Assembly (NCBI GenBank): GCA_963773655.1
Contig: CAVZBX010000003.1
Coordinates: forward strand, 620,001-684,000
Length of the DNA: 64,000 nucleotides
Direction: 5' to 3'
Source: DASSQJ01 sp963773655
GTDB lineage: Bacteria > Actinomycetota > Actinomycetes > Actinomycetales > Dermatophilaceae
Below are positions 7,699 through 19,696 of this stretch, piece after piece. A model generated the notes under the pieces. It worked only from the letters and a program-made list of their open reading frames with translations. It was not told the DNA's origin and did no database searches. Position 1 is the first letter of the stretch, and each line of letters starts with the position of its first letter. The position numbers were made by a program, and so were the translations under genes.

Positions 7699-7782
7699 AT
7701 GCACCGAGCGGTCACGCTGCGCCGCGGCGTGACCACCCGGCCACGTCGCGGTGCTCGACGTCCGGGGTGCCGCGCATGGTGA
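7699..7782 (+). CDS. Arginine-rich 27-residue leader ORF upstream of NUDIX gene
   Basis: ATG at 7699 opens 27 codons ending in TGA at 7780-7782; nine of the residues are arginine. Its stop codon overlaps the NUDIX start (ATGGTGA, NUDIX ATG at 7776), so ribosomes finishing the leader could re-initiate on the NUDIX gene. The ORF start is seven bases after a TACCAT box, the leaderless arrangement seen elsewhere in this window. No family is recognised. It could be a regulatory leader peptide or a chance frame; the precise overlap argues for the former. Confidence 0.4.
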   Translation: MHRAVTLRRGVTTRPRRGARRPGCRAW

Positions 7783-8456
7783 GGGCGTCCCGGCCGCGGT
7801 GGCTGCACGAGCTCTCCCGCCGCGAGGACGTCGCCGACCACGAGTGGTTCACCACCTACGCACCGCCCGGTGACCAGGGCCGGCGCTCGGCCGTGCTCAT
7901 GCTCTTCGGGCCGGACCCCGACAGCGGCGAGGACGTCGTCCTCACCGAGCGGGCGCACACGCTGCGCTCCCACCCCGGCCAGGTCTCGTTCCCCGGCGGA
8001 GCCGTCGACCCCGAGGACTCCGGGCCGGTCGACGCCGCCCTGCGCGAGGCCGAGGAGGAGGTGGGGCTCGACCGGGCCGGGGTCGAGGTGCTCGCCGCCT
8101 TCCCCCCGCTGTTCCTCGCGCCCAGCCGCAACGCCGTCACCCCGGTGCTCGCCTGGTGGCCCGACCCCAGCCCGGTGCGGGTGGTCGACCGGCGGGAGGT
8201 GGAGCGGGTGGTCCGGGTGCCGGTCGCCGACCTCCTCGACCCCGCCCACCGGTGCACCGCCGTATTCGGGCCCTACCGGGGGCCGGCCTTCGAGGTCGGC
8301 GACCTGTTCGTCTGGGGCTTCACCGCGATGCTGCTCAGCACGGTCCTCGACCTCTCCGGGCTGGCCAGGCCGTGGGACGAGCGGCGCGAGCGCGAGCTGC
8401 CGGAGCGGGTCCGTTCCCCGTGGATGCGCGCGCTCGAGGAGGAGGAGTGGCCGTGA
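7776..8456 (+). CDS. NUDIX hydrolase, CoA pyrophosphatase-like
   Basis: A 226-residue NUDIX protein. The segment LRSHPGQVSFPGG carries the extended CoA-pyrophosphatase signature, directly followed by the NUDIX box ending REAEEEVGL. Family members cleave CoA or related nucleotides into 3',5'-ADP and 4'-phosphopantetheine. It corresponds to Rv3672c, immediately before the MarP protease as in mycobacteria. The ATG at 7776 overlaps the end of the upstream leader ORF; an in-frame GTG lies at 7767. Its stop overlaps the next gene's start by GTGA, so the two are coupled. Confidence 0.88.
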   Translation: MVRASRPRWLHELSRREDVADHEWFTTYAPPGDQGRRSAVLMLFGPDPDSGEDVVLTERAHTLRSHPGQVSFPGGAVDPEDSGPVDAALREAEEEVGLDRAGVEVLAAFPPLFLAPSRNAVTPVLAWWPDPSPVRVVDRREVERVVRVPVADLLDPAHRCTAVFGPYRGPAFEVGDLFVWGFTAMLLSTVLDLSGLARPWDERRERELPERVRSPWMRALEEEEWP

Positions 8457-9661
8457 GCGGGTCCGTCCTGCTCGACCTCGTCCTGGTGCTGCTGCTGGTC
8501 CTCTACGCGTGGAGCGGCTGGCGGCAGGGCTTCGTCTCGGCGGTGTTCGGGCTCGTCGGCCTGCTCGGCGGCGCCGTGGTGGCGTTGCGCTGGGGCACCG
8601 ACCTCATCGAGGGCCCACTCGGGGTCCACGCCGGGACGGCCGTGCACGCGCTGCTGCTCGTCGTCCTCGTCCTCGCCGCCGCGAGCCTCGGCCAGGGCCT
8701 GATGCTCGTGCTCGCCTCACGGCTGCGCGACCGGGTGCGGGCCCCGGGCGCCCGGCTCGTCGACAGCGTCGTGGGGATGGTGGCGGTGTTCCTTGCCGCC
8801 GTGCTCGTCGTCTGGGTCGTCGCGGGGGCGGTGCGCACCTCCGGTCCCCCGGAGCTGCGGCGGGTCGTGGCCCGCTCGGGCGTCGTCACCGCCATCGACC
8901 AGGTGATGCCGCCGGAGGCCACCGGCCTCGTCGACGAGGTCACCGCGGCGCTCGACCGCGGCGGCTTCCCACGGGTCTTCGAGGGCCTGGGTCCCGAGCC
9001 GATCACGTCGGTGCCGGCCCCCGACCCCGCAGTGGCCGACCGCCCGGGGGTCCGGCGGGCGCTCTCGTCGGTCATCCACGTCCGCGCCGAGTCCACCCGG
9101 TGCGGCCAGGCGCAGGTGGGCAGCGGCTGGGTGGCCGCCCGGGGGTACGTCGTCACCAACGCCCACGTCGTGGCCGGGGCCACCAGCATCGTCGTGAGCG
9201 CGGGCGGCTCCGGCGCCGATCTGCCGGCCGCCGTCGTCGCCTTCGACCCCGCGCGCGACGTCGCCGTCCTCGTGGCCCCCGAGCTCGGTGCGCGGGTGCT
9301 CGACCGGGGTCCGGTCCTCGACGACGGCGACGGTGCGGTCGTCGCCGGCTTCCCCGGCGACGCCGGGTTGGTCGTGGGACCGGCTCGGGTCCGCGACGTC
9401 CTCACCGCCACCGGCGCCGACATCTACGGCCGCCCGGGGGTCGAGCGCGAGATCTACTCGCTGCGCGCCGACATCCGCAAGGGTGCCTCGGGGGGACCGG
9501 TGCTCGACCGCCGCGGACGGGTGGTCGGGATGGTGTTCGCGAGCTCGCTCGACGACCCGCAGACCGGCTACGCCCTCACCCTCGACGAGGTGGTGCCGGT
9601 GATCGAGCGGGGGCAGGCACGGACGTCCCCGGTCTCCACCCGGTCCTGCGCCACGGTGTGA
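8453..9661 (+). CDS. MarP-like membrane serine protease (CvpA domain + trypsin-like peptidase)
   Basis: A 402-residue protein. The first 160 residues hold four hydrophobic segments of the CvpA family. The rest is an extracytoplasmic chymotrypsin-like protease with catalytic His in VVTNAHVVAG, Asp in DPARDVAVL and Ser in KGASGGPVLD. It is the ortholog of M. tuberculosis MarP (Rv3671c), a periplasmic protease needed for acid resistance that processes the peptidoglycan hydrolase RipA. The GTG at 8453 overlaps the NUDIX stop (GTGA). A pair of cysteines in the mature protease (CGQAQ and the C-terminal CATV) could form the disulfide described for MarP. Confidence 0.9.
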   Translation: MSGSVLLDLVLVLLLVLYAWSGWRQGFVSAVFGLVGLLGGAVVALRWGTDLIEGPLGVHAGTAVHALLLVVLVLAAASLGQGLMLVLASRLRDRVRAPGARLVDSVVGMVAVFLAAVLVVWVVAGAVRTSGPPELRRVVARSGVVTAIDQVMPPEATGLVDEVTAALDRGGFPRVFEGLGPEPITSVPAPDPAVADRPGVRRALSSVIHVRAESTRCGQAQVGSGWVAARGYVVTNAHVVAGATSIVVSAGGSGADLPAAVVAFDPARDVAVLVAPELGARVLDRGPVLDDGDGAVVAGFPGDAGLVVGPARVRDVLTATGADIYGRPGVEREIYSLRADIRKGASGGPVLDRRGRVVGMVFASSLDDPQTGYALTLDEVVPVIERGQARTSPVSTRSCATV

Positions 9662-9674
9662 CGGGCGTGTGGGC

Positions 9675-10151
9675 TCACGGCGTCGGCGGGGCCGTGTCCG
9701 GATTCGCCGACGGGGCAGTGGCCGTCGCCGCCGGCTGGGCACCGTTCGGCGCCGGCGCCGCGGGCCGCTCCTGCTTGAGCACCGCCACCGTGGCCCGGCC
9801 CTGCTCGATGGCGCGCTCCGGGGCCGGCTTCGCCCGCTGGAGGGCGTTGCGGCCGAGCAGCCCGAGCACCGCGGCCACGACGAAGAGCAGCAGGGTGACG
9901 ATGGCGTAGCCGGCCCACACCGGCAGCCAGACGCCGATCAGCCGGGCCAGGGTGTGGAAGAGGAAGATCAGCCCGATCAGGGCGAGGAAGCCGGCGCCCG
10001 CCAGCAGGCCGGCGCCCCTGCCCATGACCTTCGCGCCCGAGGTCATCTCGGCCTTCGCGAGGTCGATCTCACCGCGGACGATCGCCTGGAGGTCGTGCGT
10101 CGCATCGGCCACGAGCTGGCCGATGGTGCGCTCACTGCTCTCGGGTGACAT
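9675..10151 (-). CDS. Phage-holin-family (Hol_X-like) membrane protein
   Basis: A 158-residue protein. A soluble N-terminus ends in RGEIDLAKAEMTSGAK, followed by two long transmembrane segments (residues about 48-70 and 78-100) and a proline/alanine-rich cytosolic tail. This layout is that of the actinobacterial putative holin-X family found next to marP and acs. It is convergent with the protease gene, with only 13 bases between stops. ATG at 10151 is chosen; two codons with M upstream (10166) are possible. It is unlikely to be a real phage holin. Confidence 0.75.
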   Translation of the reverse strand: MSPESSERTIGQLVADATHDLQAIVRGEIDLAKAEMTSGAKVMGRGAGLLAGAGFLALIGLIFLFHTLARLIGVWLPVWAGYAIVTLLLFVVAAVLGLLGRNALQRAKPAPERAIEQGRATVAVLKQERPAAPAPNGAQPAATATAPSANPDTAPPTP

Positions 10152-10205
10152 GCGTCCTCGCCTCACTGTCGTCGTCCCACGTCCGGGGCGGTTCGTGCCC
10201 CGACC

Positions 10206-11567
10206 TTACCGACTGGAGGGCGAGCCGGGGTCGGCCTGCTCCTGGTAGAAGTCGGGGATGCCGTCGTTGTCCTGGTCGCGGGACTCCTCCTCCTCGATCC
10301 GGCGGTACACGGCGTTGCGCCGGCGCAGGATCACGGAGGCGAGGACCGCCGCCGTGAGGGAGCCGAGGATGATCCCGATCTTGACGTGGGCGTCGCGCTC
10401 GGACGCGGCGCCGAAGGCGAGCTCACCGACGAGCAGCGAGACCGTGAACCCGACGCCGGTGAGCACCGCCAGCCCCGCCACGTCGGACCAGGACAGGTCG
10501 TCGTGCAGCTCGGCGTTGGTGAACCGGGCCATCAGCCACGTCGAGCCGAACACGCCGATGAGCTTGCCGACGACCAGCCCGAGGATGACGCCCACGGCGA
10601 CCGGGTCGGCCAGCGCCGCACCGATGCCGCCACCGATGATGGCGACCCCGGAGCTGAAGAACGCGAAGACCGGTACCGCGAAGCCGGCGGAGAGCGGCCG
10701 CAGCCGGAACTCGAATCGGTGCGCGACGTCCTCGTCGGGGGGCATCGTGCTCAGCGCCGGGACGCTCTTGCGCGGCTTGACCGGCACCGTGAACGCCAGC
10801 AGGACGCCGGCGACGGTGGCGTGGACCCCGCTCGCGTGCACGAACGCCCACGTGAGGCCGGCCAGCGGGACGAGGAGCCACCACTGGCCGATCCGCCGCT
10901 GCACGAGGAACGCGAACACGCCGAGGGGGATCAACGCGAGCAGCAGCGGGACCACCTGGAGGTCGGAGGTGTAGAAGATCGCGATGATCGTGATCGCGAT
11001 GAGGTCGTCGACGACCGCGAGGGTGAGGAGGAAGGACCGCAGCGCCGACGGCAGGTGCGACCCGATGACGGCGAGCACCGCGAGCGCGAACGCGATGTCG
11101 GTGGCGGTCGGGATGGCCCACCCCCGCAGGGCGTCGCCCTCGCCCCCCATCGAGGTGACCACGATGACGAAGACGACGGCGGGCATGATCACGCCGCAGA
11201 CTGCGGCGACGACGGGGACCGCCGCCTTGGCCGGGGTCCGCAGGTCGCCGACGATGAACTCGCGCTTGAGCTCGAGCCCGGCGACGAAGAAGAAGATGGC
11301 GAGCAGGCCGTCCGCCGCCCAGTGCCCGACGGTCAGCTGCAGGTCCCCCCACTCGGGCCCCACCTTGGTGTCGCGCAGGGTGACGTAGAAGTCGGATGCC
11401 GGGGTGTTGGCGAGGATGATCGCGACCACCGCGGCGACGAGGAGCACCGCGCCACCGATCGTCTCGGTGCGCAGGGCGTTCGCGACGAACTGCGCCTCCG
11501 TCCAGGACGGGCGGTAGAACACCCTGCCCCGCTTCGGGCTCTCCGGCGGTGGGGTGGGGCGGCTCAT
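10206..11567 (-). CDS. nhaA: Na+/H+ antiporter NhaA
   Basis: A 453-residue antiporter with the NhaA signature: FFVAGLELKREF in TM2, TATDIAFALAVLAVIG in the TM4-TM5 region (the essential paired aspartates lie here and in VDDLIAI), and about 11-12 membrane segments. NhaA exports two protons' worth of exchange per sodium in the opposite direction and controls pH and sodium. The C-terminal 40 residues are charged and end in a QDNDGIPDFYQ segment that resembles a calcium-binding loop. The ATG at 11567 has a CAGGAG site six bases upstream. It sits between the holin-like gene and acs, all on the minus strand. Confidence 0.95.
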   Translation of the reverse strand: MSRPTPPPESPKRGRVFYRPSWTEAQFVANALRTETIGGAVLLVAAVVAIILANTPASDFYVTLRDTKVGPEWGDLQLTVGHWAADGLLAIFFFVAGLELKREFIVGDLRTPAKAAVPVVAAVCGVIMPAVVFVIVVTSMGGEGDALRGWAIPTATDIAFALAVLAVIGSHLPSALRSFLLTLAVVDDLIAITIIAIFYTSDLQVVPLLLALIPLGVFAFLVQRRIGQWWLLVPLAGLTWAFVHASGVHATVAGVLLAFTVPVKPRKSVPALSTMPPDEDVAHRFEFRLRPLSAGFAVPVFAFFSSGVAIIGGGIGAALADPVAVGVILGLVVGKLIGVFGSTWLMARFTNAELHDDLSWSDVAGLAVLTGVGFTVSLLVGELAFGAASERDAHVKIGIILGSLTAAVLASVILRRRNAVYRRIEEEESRDQDNDGIPDFYQEQADPGSPSSR

Positions 11568-11671
11568 CACGGCTCCTGTCGTGGCGGGCGGCAGAGCGGG
11601 TGTCGTCCTGACGTCCCCCACCGGCCCGCGGCCGGCAGGGGACCTCCAGTGTAGGAGGGGGTGGGTCCCCC

Positions 11672-13663
<1,992 letters not shown>

Positions 13664-13768
13664 TGCCGGATCCTCCTCGTCATCGAGTCACTCCGGGCCA
13701 GCCAACCCGACCGCGGGGCATCCGGCAACTGCCGAGGCTCGGGGACCCGACGGGCGGGCGCGTGGCTG

Positions 13769-13807
13769 CGCCGAGCGGGCACGTCGTGGCGACGTGCCCG
13801 CTCGGCG
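13769..13807 (-). terminator. 17-bp stem hairpin terminator
   Basis: Arms at 13769-13785 and 13791-13807 are perfectly complementary around a five-base loop (GTGGC on the plus strand). It lies about 100 bases after the end of the FG-GAP protein gene on the minus strand and before acs. There is no U-tract, as is usual for intrinsic terminators in high-GC actinobacteria. Confidence 0.7.
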
Positions 13808-13908
13808 GTGTGCGGTGGTCGGGGCGGCGGAGGGCGGTTGCGGTCCTCGCGGATCAGGGCTCCGGGCGTGGGCCGCGGGGGTGCCGGGTCCGTCGGCCGG
13901 CACGGCCC

Positions 13909-16071
13909 TCAGTGCAGGACGCGGGAGAAGATCTGCCACCCCGAGCCGACTCTGGTCGCCGGCAGGGACCAGCCGCCCTTCCCGTTGCCCTTGTAGAGCA
14001 GGAGGGTGCCGTCCTTCTTGCGGGCGAGCACGTCGGGGCGGCCGTCGCCGCTGAAGTCACCGGTCGAGGTGAGGGCGGTGAAGCCCTGCCACCCGCTGCC
14101 GATCTTCGCCCGGCCCTTCCAGCCGCCGCGTCCGTCCCCGCGGTACAGGTAGAGGTAGCCGCCCGTGGTGCGGGCGATGAGGTCGACCGCGCCGTCGCCG
14201 TCGAAGTCGCCCGGGCTGAAGACCGCCGAGAAGATCTGCCACCCGGAGCCGATGACCCGGGACGCGGGGCTCGCGAAGCCGCCCTGGCCGTTCCCGCGGT
14301 ACAGGTAGAGGGCGCCGTTGCTCGCCCGGCGGGCGATGAGGTCGGCGTTGCCGTCGCCGTCGAAGTCTCCCGTCGGGAGCACGAGGTTGTGGATGTTCCA
14401 CCCCGACCCGATCCTCACCGAGCCGCCGAAGGTGCCGTCGCCCTTGCCCCGACGCAGGTAGAGGTAGCCCGCCTTGCTCTGGACGATGAGGTCGCTGACG
14501 GCGTCCGCGTCCCAGGTGCCCGCCGTGAGGACCTTGGCGTAGGTGTTCCATCCGGAGCCCTGACGGATCGGGGTCTCCCAGCTGCCGGTGCCCGTCGTGG
14601 GGTAGACCCGCAGCGCGCCGCCGCTCGCCTCGACCGCGACGACGTCCGGCTCCCGGTCGCCGGTCACGTCCCGGGGCCACGAGTCCGCCGGGGCCGTCCC
14701 GATGTCCAGACGTCCGAGCGGGTAGGAGCCGTCGGAGGCACGAGAGCCGTTGGCGAGCGCCATCGGGGCGGAGTAGCCGGAGGGGTCGACGACCTCGACC
14801 GCGGCGGTGTACGTCCCGACGGGAACCGACGGCGCCGTGAGGCTCCGCGTCAACGTCGCGGTGCCCGGGAGCCGCTTGCGCAGGTCGATGGACATCGGCA
14901 GGGTCGCTACCCGTGCACCCGAGGAGTTCCGCAGGACGAACTGGACCCTCCACTGGTCGTAGGTGGGCGCGACGCCGGCGTTCGTCACGGTGAGGGCGAC
15001 GCTGAACGGCTGGCCCGGGCTGACGGCGGAGACCGTCGCCCTGGTCACCGCGTACCGGTACCCGGAGAGCTTGAGCAGGCTCTGGTAGGCCGTCCTCTGG
15101 CTCGACGTCATCGCGTCGTAGGTGAGCTTGAGGTTGCCGCTCGAGACGGTCGAGACGTGGTGGTCCTTGACCTGCTGCAGGCCGGTGACCGGATCCCCGT
15201 TGATGCACCACTCGGTGAAGAACGGCCGGGTCTTCCACACGCTTGCGAAGTTGCCGTCGGGCTTCTGCATGTACGGATTGCCCAGGCAGTCGCTGCGCAC
15301 GCCGAGGTTGGGGTAGGTGTCGAGGCCCCACTGGAGGACGTTGGACCCGCTGTACATCATGTAGTCGGTGACCGCGCTGAGCAGCACGTGCTTGGTGGGG
15401 AAGGCCTTCGCCACGGCGGCGATGATCCGCTTGGCGCTGGCCAGGGTCAGCTCCTCGCCGGCGGGCATCCACTCGCCGAACTTCCCGAACCCACCGACGT
15501 CGACGTACCCCAGCCGTGGGTCGTTCGCGTACTTGGCGCCGAGGGCCGCCATGAGCTTCTCCCACTCGGAGAGGAACGTCGCGTCGTTCCACTTCGGGAC
15601 GCCGTTCGAGTCGACCGGCATCCACCTGGGGACGACCGACGGCCAGTCGGAGCGGGAGTTCATCCAGCACCCCGGGCAGTAGGCCATGACGCGGAAGCCG
15701 AACTTCGCCTTCTTGCTGCCGGCGTCGGCAAGGCCGTTCTCGATGGTGGTGAAGTCGTAGGTGCCCTTGCTCGGCTCCAGGCGCCCCCAGTAGGTCCGGT
15801 CGCGGTCGTAGAGGTCCGGCGCGGGCCAGGTGGACGGCGAGGCCGGCGCGGCGATCCACCGGTACTGGCCGCGCAGCGGGTTCGCCTGCTCGGCCGCGGA
15901 CAGCGAGAGCACCGACGGGGTGAACACGGCGTCGGCCCCGGCGGTGGCCTCCGTGTTGGCGGGGGCGGATGCGACGGCGGGGGCGGTGCCGGCCAGGGTG
16001 GCACCGAGCGCTGCGGAGACGGCCAGGGCGACGACGGCGCGCAGGCGCCGGGGTGTGGTGTGGGTTCGCAT
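13909..16071 (-). CDS. Secreted glycosidase-like protein with C-terminal FG-GAP/VCBS repeats
   Basis: A 720-residue exported protein. Residues 1-35 are a Sec signal peptide ending in an AxA site (APAVASA). Residues about 55-340 form a DUF4832/GH-like barrel (YWGRLEPSKGTYDF, GFRVMAYCPGCW, YVDVGGFGKFGEW). A beta-sandwich near residues 350-450 (DUF4832-type domain) follows. The last 250 residues carry about five copies of a blade ending GDFDGDGxxDLIAR and starting GSGWxxF, a calcium-binding FG-GAP propeller. The ATG at 16071 has GAGGAGG just upstream. I infer a secreted polysaccharide-binding or -cleaving protein; the catalytic residues cannot be assigned with certainty. Confidence 0.8.
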   Translation of the reverse strand: MRTHTTPRRLRAVVALAVSAALGATLAGTAPAVASAPANTEATAGADAVFTPSVLSLSAAEQANPLRGQYRWIAAPASPSTWPAPDLYDRDRTYWGRLEPSKGTYDFTTIENGLADAGSKKAKFGFRVMAYCPGCWMNSRSDWPSVVPRWMPVDSNGVPKWNDATFLSEWEKLMAALGAKYANDPRLGYVDVGGFGKFGEWMPAGEELTLASAKRIIAAVAKAFPTKHVLLSAVTDYMMYSGSNVLQWGLDTYPNLGVRSDCLGNPYMQKPDGNFASVWKTRPFFTEWCINGDPVTGLQQVKDHHVSTVSSGNLKLTYDAMTSSQRTAYQSLLKLSGYRYAVTRATVSAVSPGQPFSVALTVTNAGVAPTYDQWRVQFVLRNSSGARVATLPMSIDLRKRLPGTATLTRSLTAPSVPVGTYTAAVEVVDPSGYSAPMALANGSRASDGSYPLGRLDIGTAPADSWPRDVTGDREPDVVAVEASGGALRVYPTTGTGSWETPIRQGSGWNTYAKVLTAGTWDADAVSDLIVQSKAGYLYLRRGKGDGTFGGSVRIGSGWNIHNLVLPTGDFDGDGNADLIARRASNGALYLYRGNGQGGFASPASRVIGSGWQIFSAVFSPGDFDGDGAVDLIARTTGGYLYLYRGDGRGGWKGRAKIGSGWQGFTALTSTGDFSGDGRPDVLARKKDGTLLLYKGNGKGGWSLPATRVGSGWQIFSRVLH

Positions 16072-16352
16072 CGCTCCTCCTCGGGGAGACGACGCCGACA
16101 GCACGCCCTCGCGGACCCTTCGACCGCGGACCAGGGGTGTGTGCCGACAAGGCACCGGGAGCACCCCTGCGCGCTCGTGTTCCGGTTCCGCCTGCGACGC
16201 TACGCAGCGCGCCCGGGCACGAGGCGTGGTCGAGAGACGGATGGGCCGTTCGGACGACCCGCGGGGTCGGCCGCTCGGCGGACTTCTGCCGTCAGGATGG
16301 CTGTACAGATTGCCCGCCTGCGGCTGGAGTCCGCTGACGAAAGTGTGCGCTT

Positions 16353-16370
16353 GTTGCACACAGGGGCAAC
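16353..16370 (+). promoter_or_regulatory. Candidate operator upstream of phenylalanine hydroxylase
   Basis: An inverted repeat GTTGC-N8-GCAAC (arms extend to TTGTTGC and GCAACGA, 6 of 7 matching). It overlaps a second one, GTGTGC-N7-GCACAC at 16344-16362. Both lie in the 383-base gap between the divergent secreted-protein gene and the hydroxylase gene. Size and symmetry fit an AsnC/Lrp-type site, which is known for other phenylalanine catabolic genes; the assignment is an inference. The rest of this gap shows no gene. Confidence 0.35.
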
Positions 16371-16454
16371 GATCGGTTCCATCGTGCGCGGATTCGTGAT
16401 TCCGTGTCCGGACGGGCCCACGAGGCCGGATCCACTCACGAGGAGGTGAGCGCG

Positions 16455-17351
16455 GTGTTCGAGGAGGGACAGCTCTACTCGGCCGTGACGACCGAGGACG
16501 ACGGCACGGTGCAGGTGCACCTCGCCGACAACCACCCCGGCAGGGACGACCCGGCCTACCTGGCCCGCCGCGGCGAGATCGCCGGCGCGGCCCTGGCCCA
16601 CGAGGCGGGCGCCCCGGTGCCCTCCATCGAGTACACCGACGAGGAGCACGAGGTCTGGCGGCTGGTGGGCGCCGAGCTCGCGCCCAAGCACGAGCGGTAC
16701 GCCCACTCGGAGTACCTCGCCGCCAAGGACGCACTGGCCCTGCCCACCGACCACGTCCCGCAGCTGCAGGAGGTCACCGAGCGGCTCCGCCCCCTGACCG
16801 GGTGGTCCTACACCTGCGCCCCCGGGCTGGTGCCGCTGCGCGAGTTCTACGCCGACCTCGGCCGGAGCACCTTCAACTCCACGCAGTACCTGCGCCACCC
16901 GAGCCAGCCGCTCTACACCCCCGAGCCGGACATCATCCACGAGGTCGTGGGCCACGCCAACCAGCTCGCCAGCCCGCGCTTCGCCCGGATCACCCGCGCG
17001 GCGGGGGAGGCGAGCACCCGGCTGGAGTCCGACGAGGCGATGAAGTTCGTCGCGGACGTGTTCTGGTTCTCCATGGAGTTCGGCGTCATCGCCGAGGACG
17101 GGGAGCTCAAGGCGTACGGCGCCGGCATCCTCAGCAGCTACGGCGAGATGGACGAGTTCCGGCACATGGACATCCGACCGCTCGACCTGCACCAGATGGG
17201 CACGCTCAACTACGACATCACGTCATACCAGCCGGTCCTCTTCCGCGCCGACGGGATGGACCAGCTCGAGGACGTCGTGGGCGAGTTCTTCGCCACGGTC
17301 GACGACGACCTCGCGGCCCGCCTGCGTGCCGGGTCCCCCGCGTACGCGTGA
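16455..17351 (+). CDS. phhA: Phenylalanine 4-monooxygenase (aromatic amino acid hydroxylase)
   Basis: A 298-residue single-domain hydroxylase. The iron ligands are the two histidines of IIHEVVGH and the glutamate of SMEFGVI, and the pterin-binding segment is near DLGRSTFNSTQYLRH. It converts phenylalanine to tyrosine using tetrahydrobiopterin and O2. It lacks the N-terminal ACT regulatory domain of animal enzymes, as bacterial forms do. The GTG at 16455 has a near-perfect AGGAGGTGA at 16441-16449. No pterin-carbinolamine dehydratase or homogentisate genes are in the window. The gene is followed after 28 bases by tdh, so a shared amino-acid catabolic transcript is possible. Confidence 0.92.
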   Translation: MFEEGQLYSAVTTEDDGTVQVHLADNHPGRDDPAYLARRGEIAGAALAHEAGAPVPSIEYTDEEHEVWRLVGAELAPKHERYAHSEYLAAKDALALPTDHVPQLQEVTERLRPLTGWSYTCAPGLVPLREFYADLGRSTFNSTQYLRHPSQPLYTPEPDIIHEVVGHANQLASPRFARITRAAGEASTRLESDEAMKFVADVFWFSMEFGVIAEDGELKAYGAGILSSYGEMDEFRHMDIRPLDLHQMGTLNYDITSYQPVLFRADGMDQLEDVVGEFFATVDDDLAARLRAGSPAYA

Positions 17352-17379
17352 CCCGCCCCGGGCACGGCAGGATGGTGCC

Positions 17380-18420
17380 GTGCGCGCACTGAGGAAGGTC
17401 ACCGCCGGTCCCGGTCTCGAGCTGGTGGAGGTCCCCGAGCCGCGGTGCGGTCCCAAGGACGTCAAGGTGCGGGTGCACCGCGCCGGGCTGTGCGGCACCG
17501 ACCTGCACCTCCAGCAGTGGGACGACTGGGCGGCGGCGACGGTGCGGCCCCCGATGACCATCGGCCACGAGTTCTTCGGTGAGGTCGTCGAGGTGGGCTC
17601 CGACGTCGACCACGTCGCGGTGGGTGACAAGGTCTCCGGCGAGGGCCACGTCGTGTGCGGCACCTGCCGCAACTGCCGGGCGGGGCGGCGGCACCTGTGC
17701 ATCAACACCATCGGGGTGGGGGTCAACCGTGACGGCGCGTTCGCCGACCACGTCGTCATCCCCGCGACGAACGCCTGGGTGCAGCCCCCCGACCTCGACC
17801 CCGACCTCGGTGCGGTCTTCGACCCGCTCGGCAACGCCACCCACACTGCGCTGCAGTGGCCGGTCGTCGGGGAGGACGTCGTCGTCACCGGGGCGGGGCC
17901 GATCGGGGTGATGGCCACGGCGATCCTCCGGCACGCCGGCGCGCGCCGCATCGCCGTCAGCGACCTGTCCGACGAGCGGCTCGCCCTCGCCAGGGCCGCG
18001 GGGGCCGACATCGTCGTCAACGTCGCCCGCGGAGGCTCCCTGGCGCAGGCCCAGGAGGAGCTCGGGATGCTCGAGGGCTTCGACATCGCCCTCGAGATGT
18101 CGGGCTCGCCGGCCGCGGTCGAGGACGTCCTCGCCAACATGAACCACGGCGGCCGGGTCGCGCTGCTCGGGCTCCCCACCGACCGGTACGCCGTCGACTG
18201 GGGCAGGGTGATCACCCACATGATCACGCTGCGCGGCATCTACGGGCGGGAGATGTTCGAGACCTGGTACCTCATGGGCTCGATGCTCGCGTCGTCGCCG
18301 GTGCTGCGCACCGCGGTGTCCTCGGTCATCACCGGCAGGTACCCCGCCGAGCAGTGGCAGCAGGCCTTCGACGAGACCCGCAGCGGCCACGGCGGCAAGG
18401 TCGTCCTCGACTGGTCCTGA
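17380..18420 (+). CDS. tdh: L-threonine 3-dehydrogenase
   Basis: A 346-residue zinc-dependent medium-chain dehydrogenase that oxidises threonine to 2-amino-3-ketobutyrate with NAD+. Catalytic zinc ligands are in GLCGTDLH and IGHEFFGEV, structural zinc cysteines in CGTCRNCRAGRRHLC, and the NAD fold is GAGPIGVMA. The C-terminal GRYPAEQWQQAFDETRSG is characteristic of Tdh. GTG at 17380 is six bases after CAGGAT, a weak -10, so a leaderless start is possible. The next gene, kbl, cleaves the unstable product, so the pair forms the two-step threonine-to-glycine pathway. Confidence 0.95.
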   Translation: MRALRKVTAGPGLELVEVPEPRCGPKDVKVRVHRAGLCGTDLHLQQWDDWAAATVRPPMTIGHEFFGEVVEVGSDVDHVAVGDKVSGEGHVVCGTCRNCRAGRRHLCINTIGVGVNRDGAFADHVVIPATNAWVQPPDLDPDLGAVFDPLGNATHTALQWPVVGEDVVVTGAGPIGVMATAILRHAGARRIAVSDLSDERLALARAAGADIVVNVARGGSLAQAQEELGMLEGFDIALEMSGSPAAVEDVLANMNHGGRVALLGLPTDRYAVDWGRVITHMITLRGIYGREMFETWYLMGSMLASSPVLRTAVSSVITGRYPAEQWQQAFDETRSGHGGKVVLDWS

Positions 18421-18462
18421 CCTGATGACGACGCCCGGGTCCCCGGGCAGGACGGAGGCACG

Positions 18463-19656
<1,194 letters not shown>

Positions 19657-19696
19657 TCCCCGGCGCTCCGGCGCTCCACCGACCCCACCCACCCCA

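Noticed and set aside
9675..10151. Phage holin as a sign of a prophage
   Set aside because: The holin-X label is a family name; the gene sits in a conserved housekeeping block with no phage genes around.
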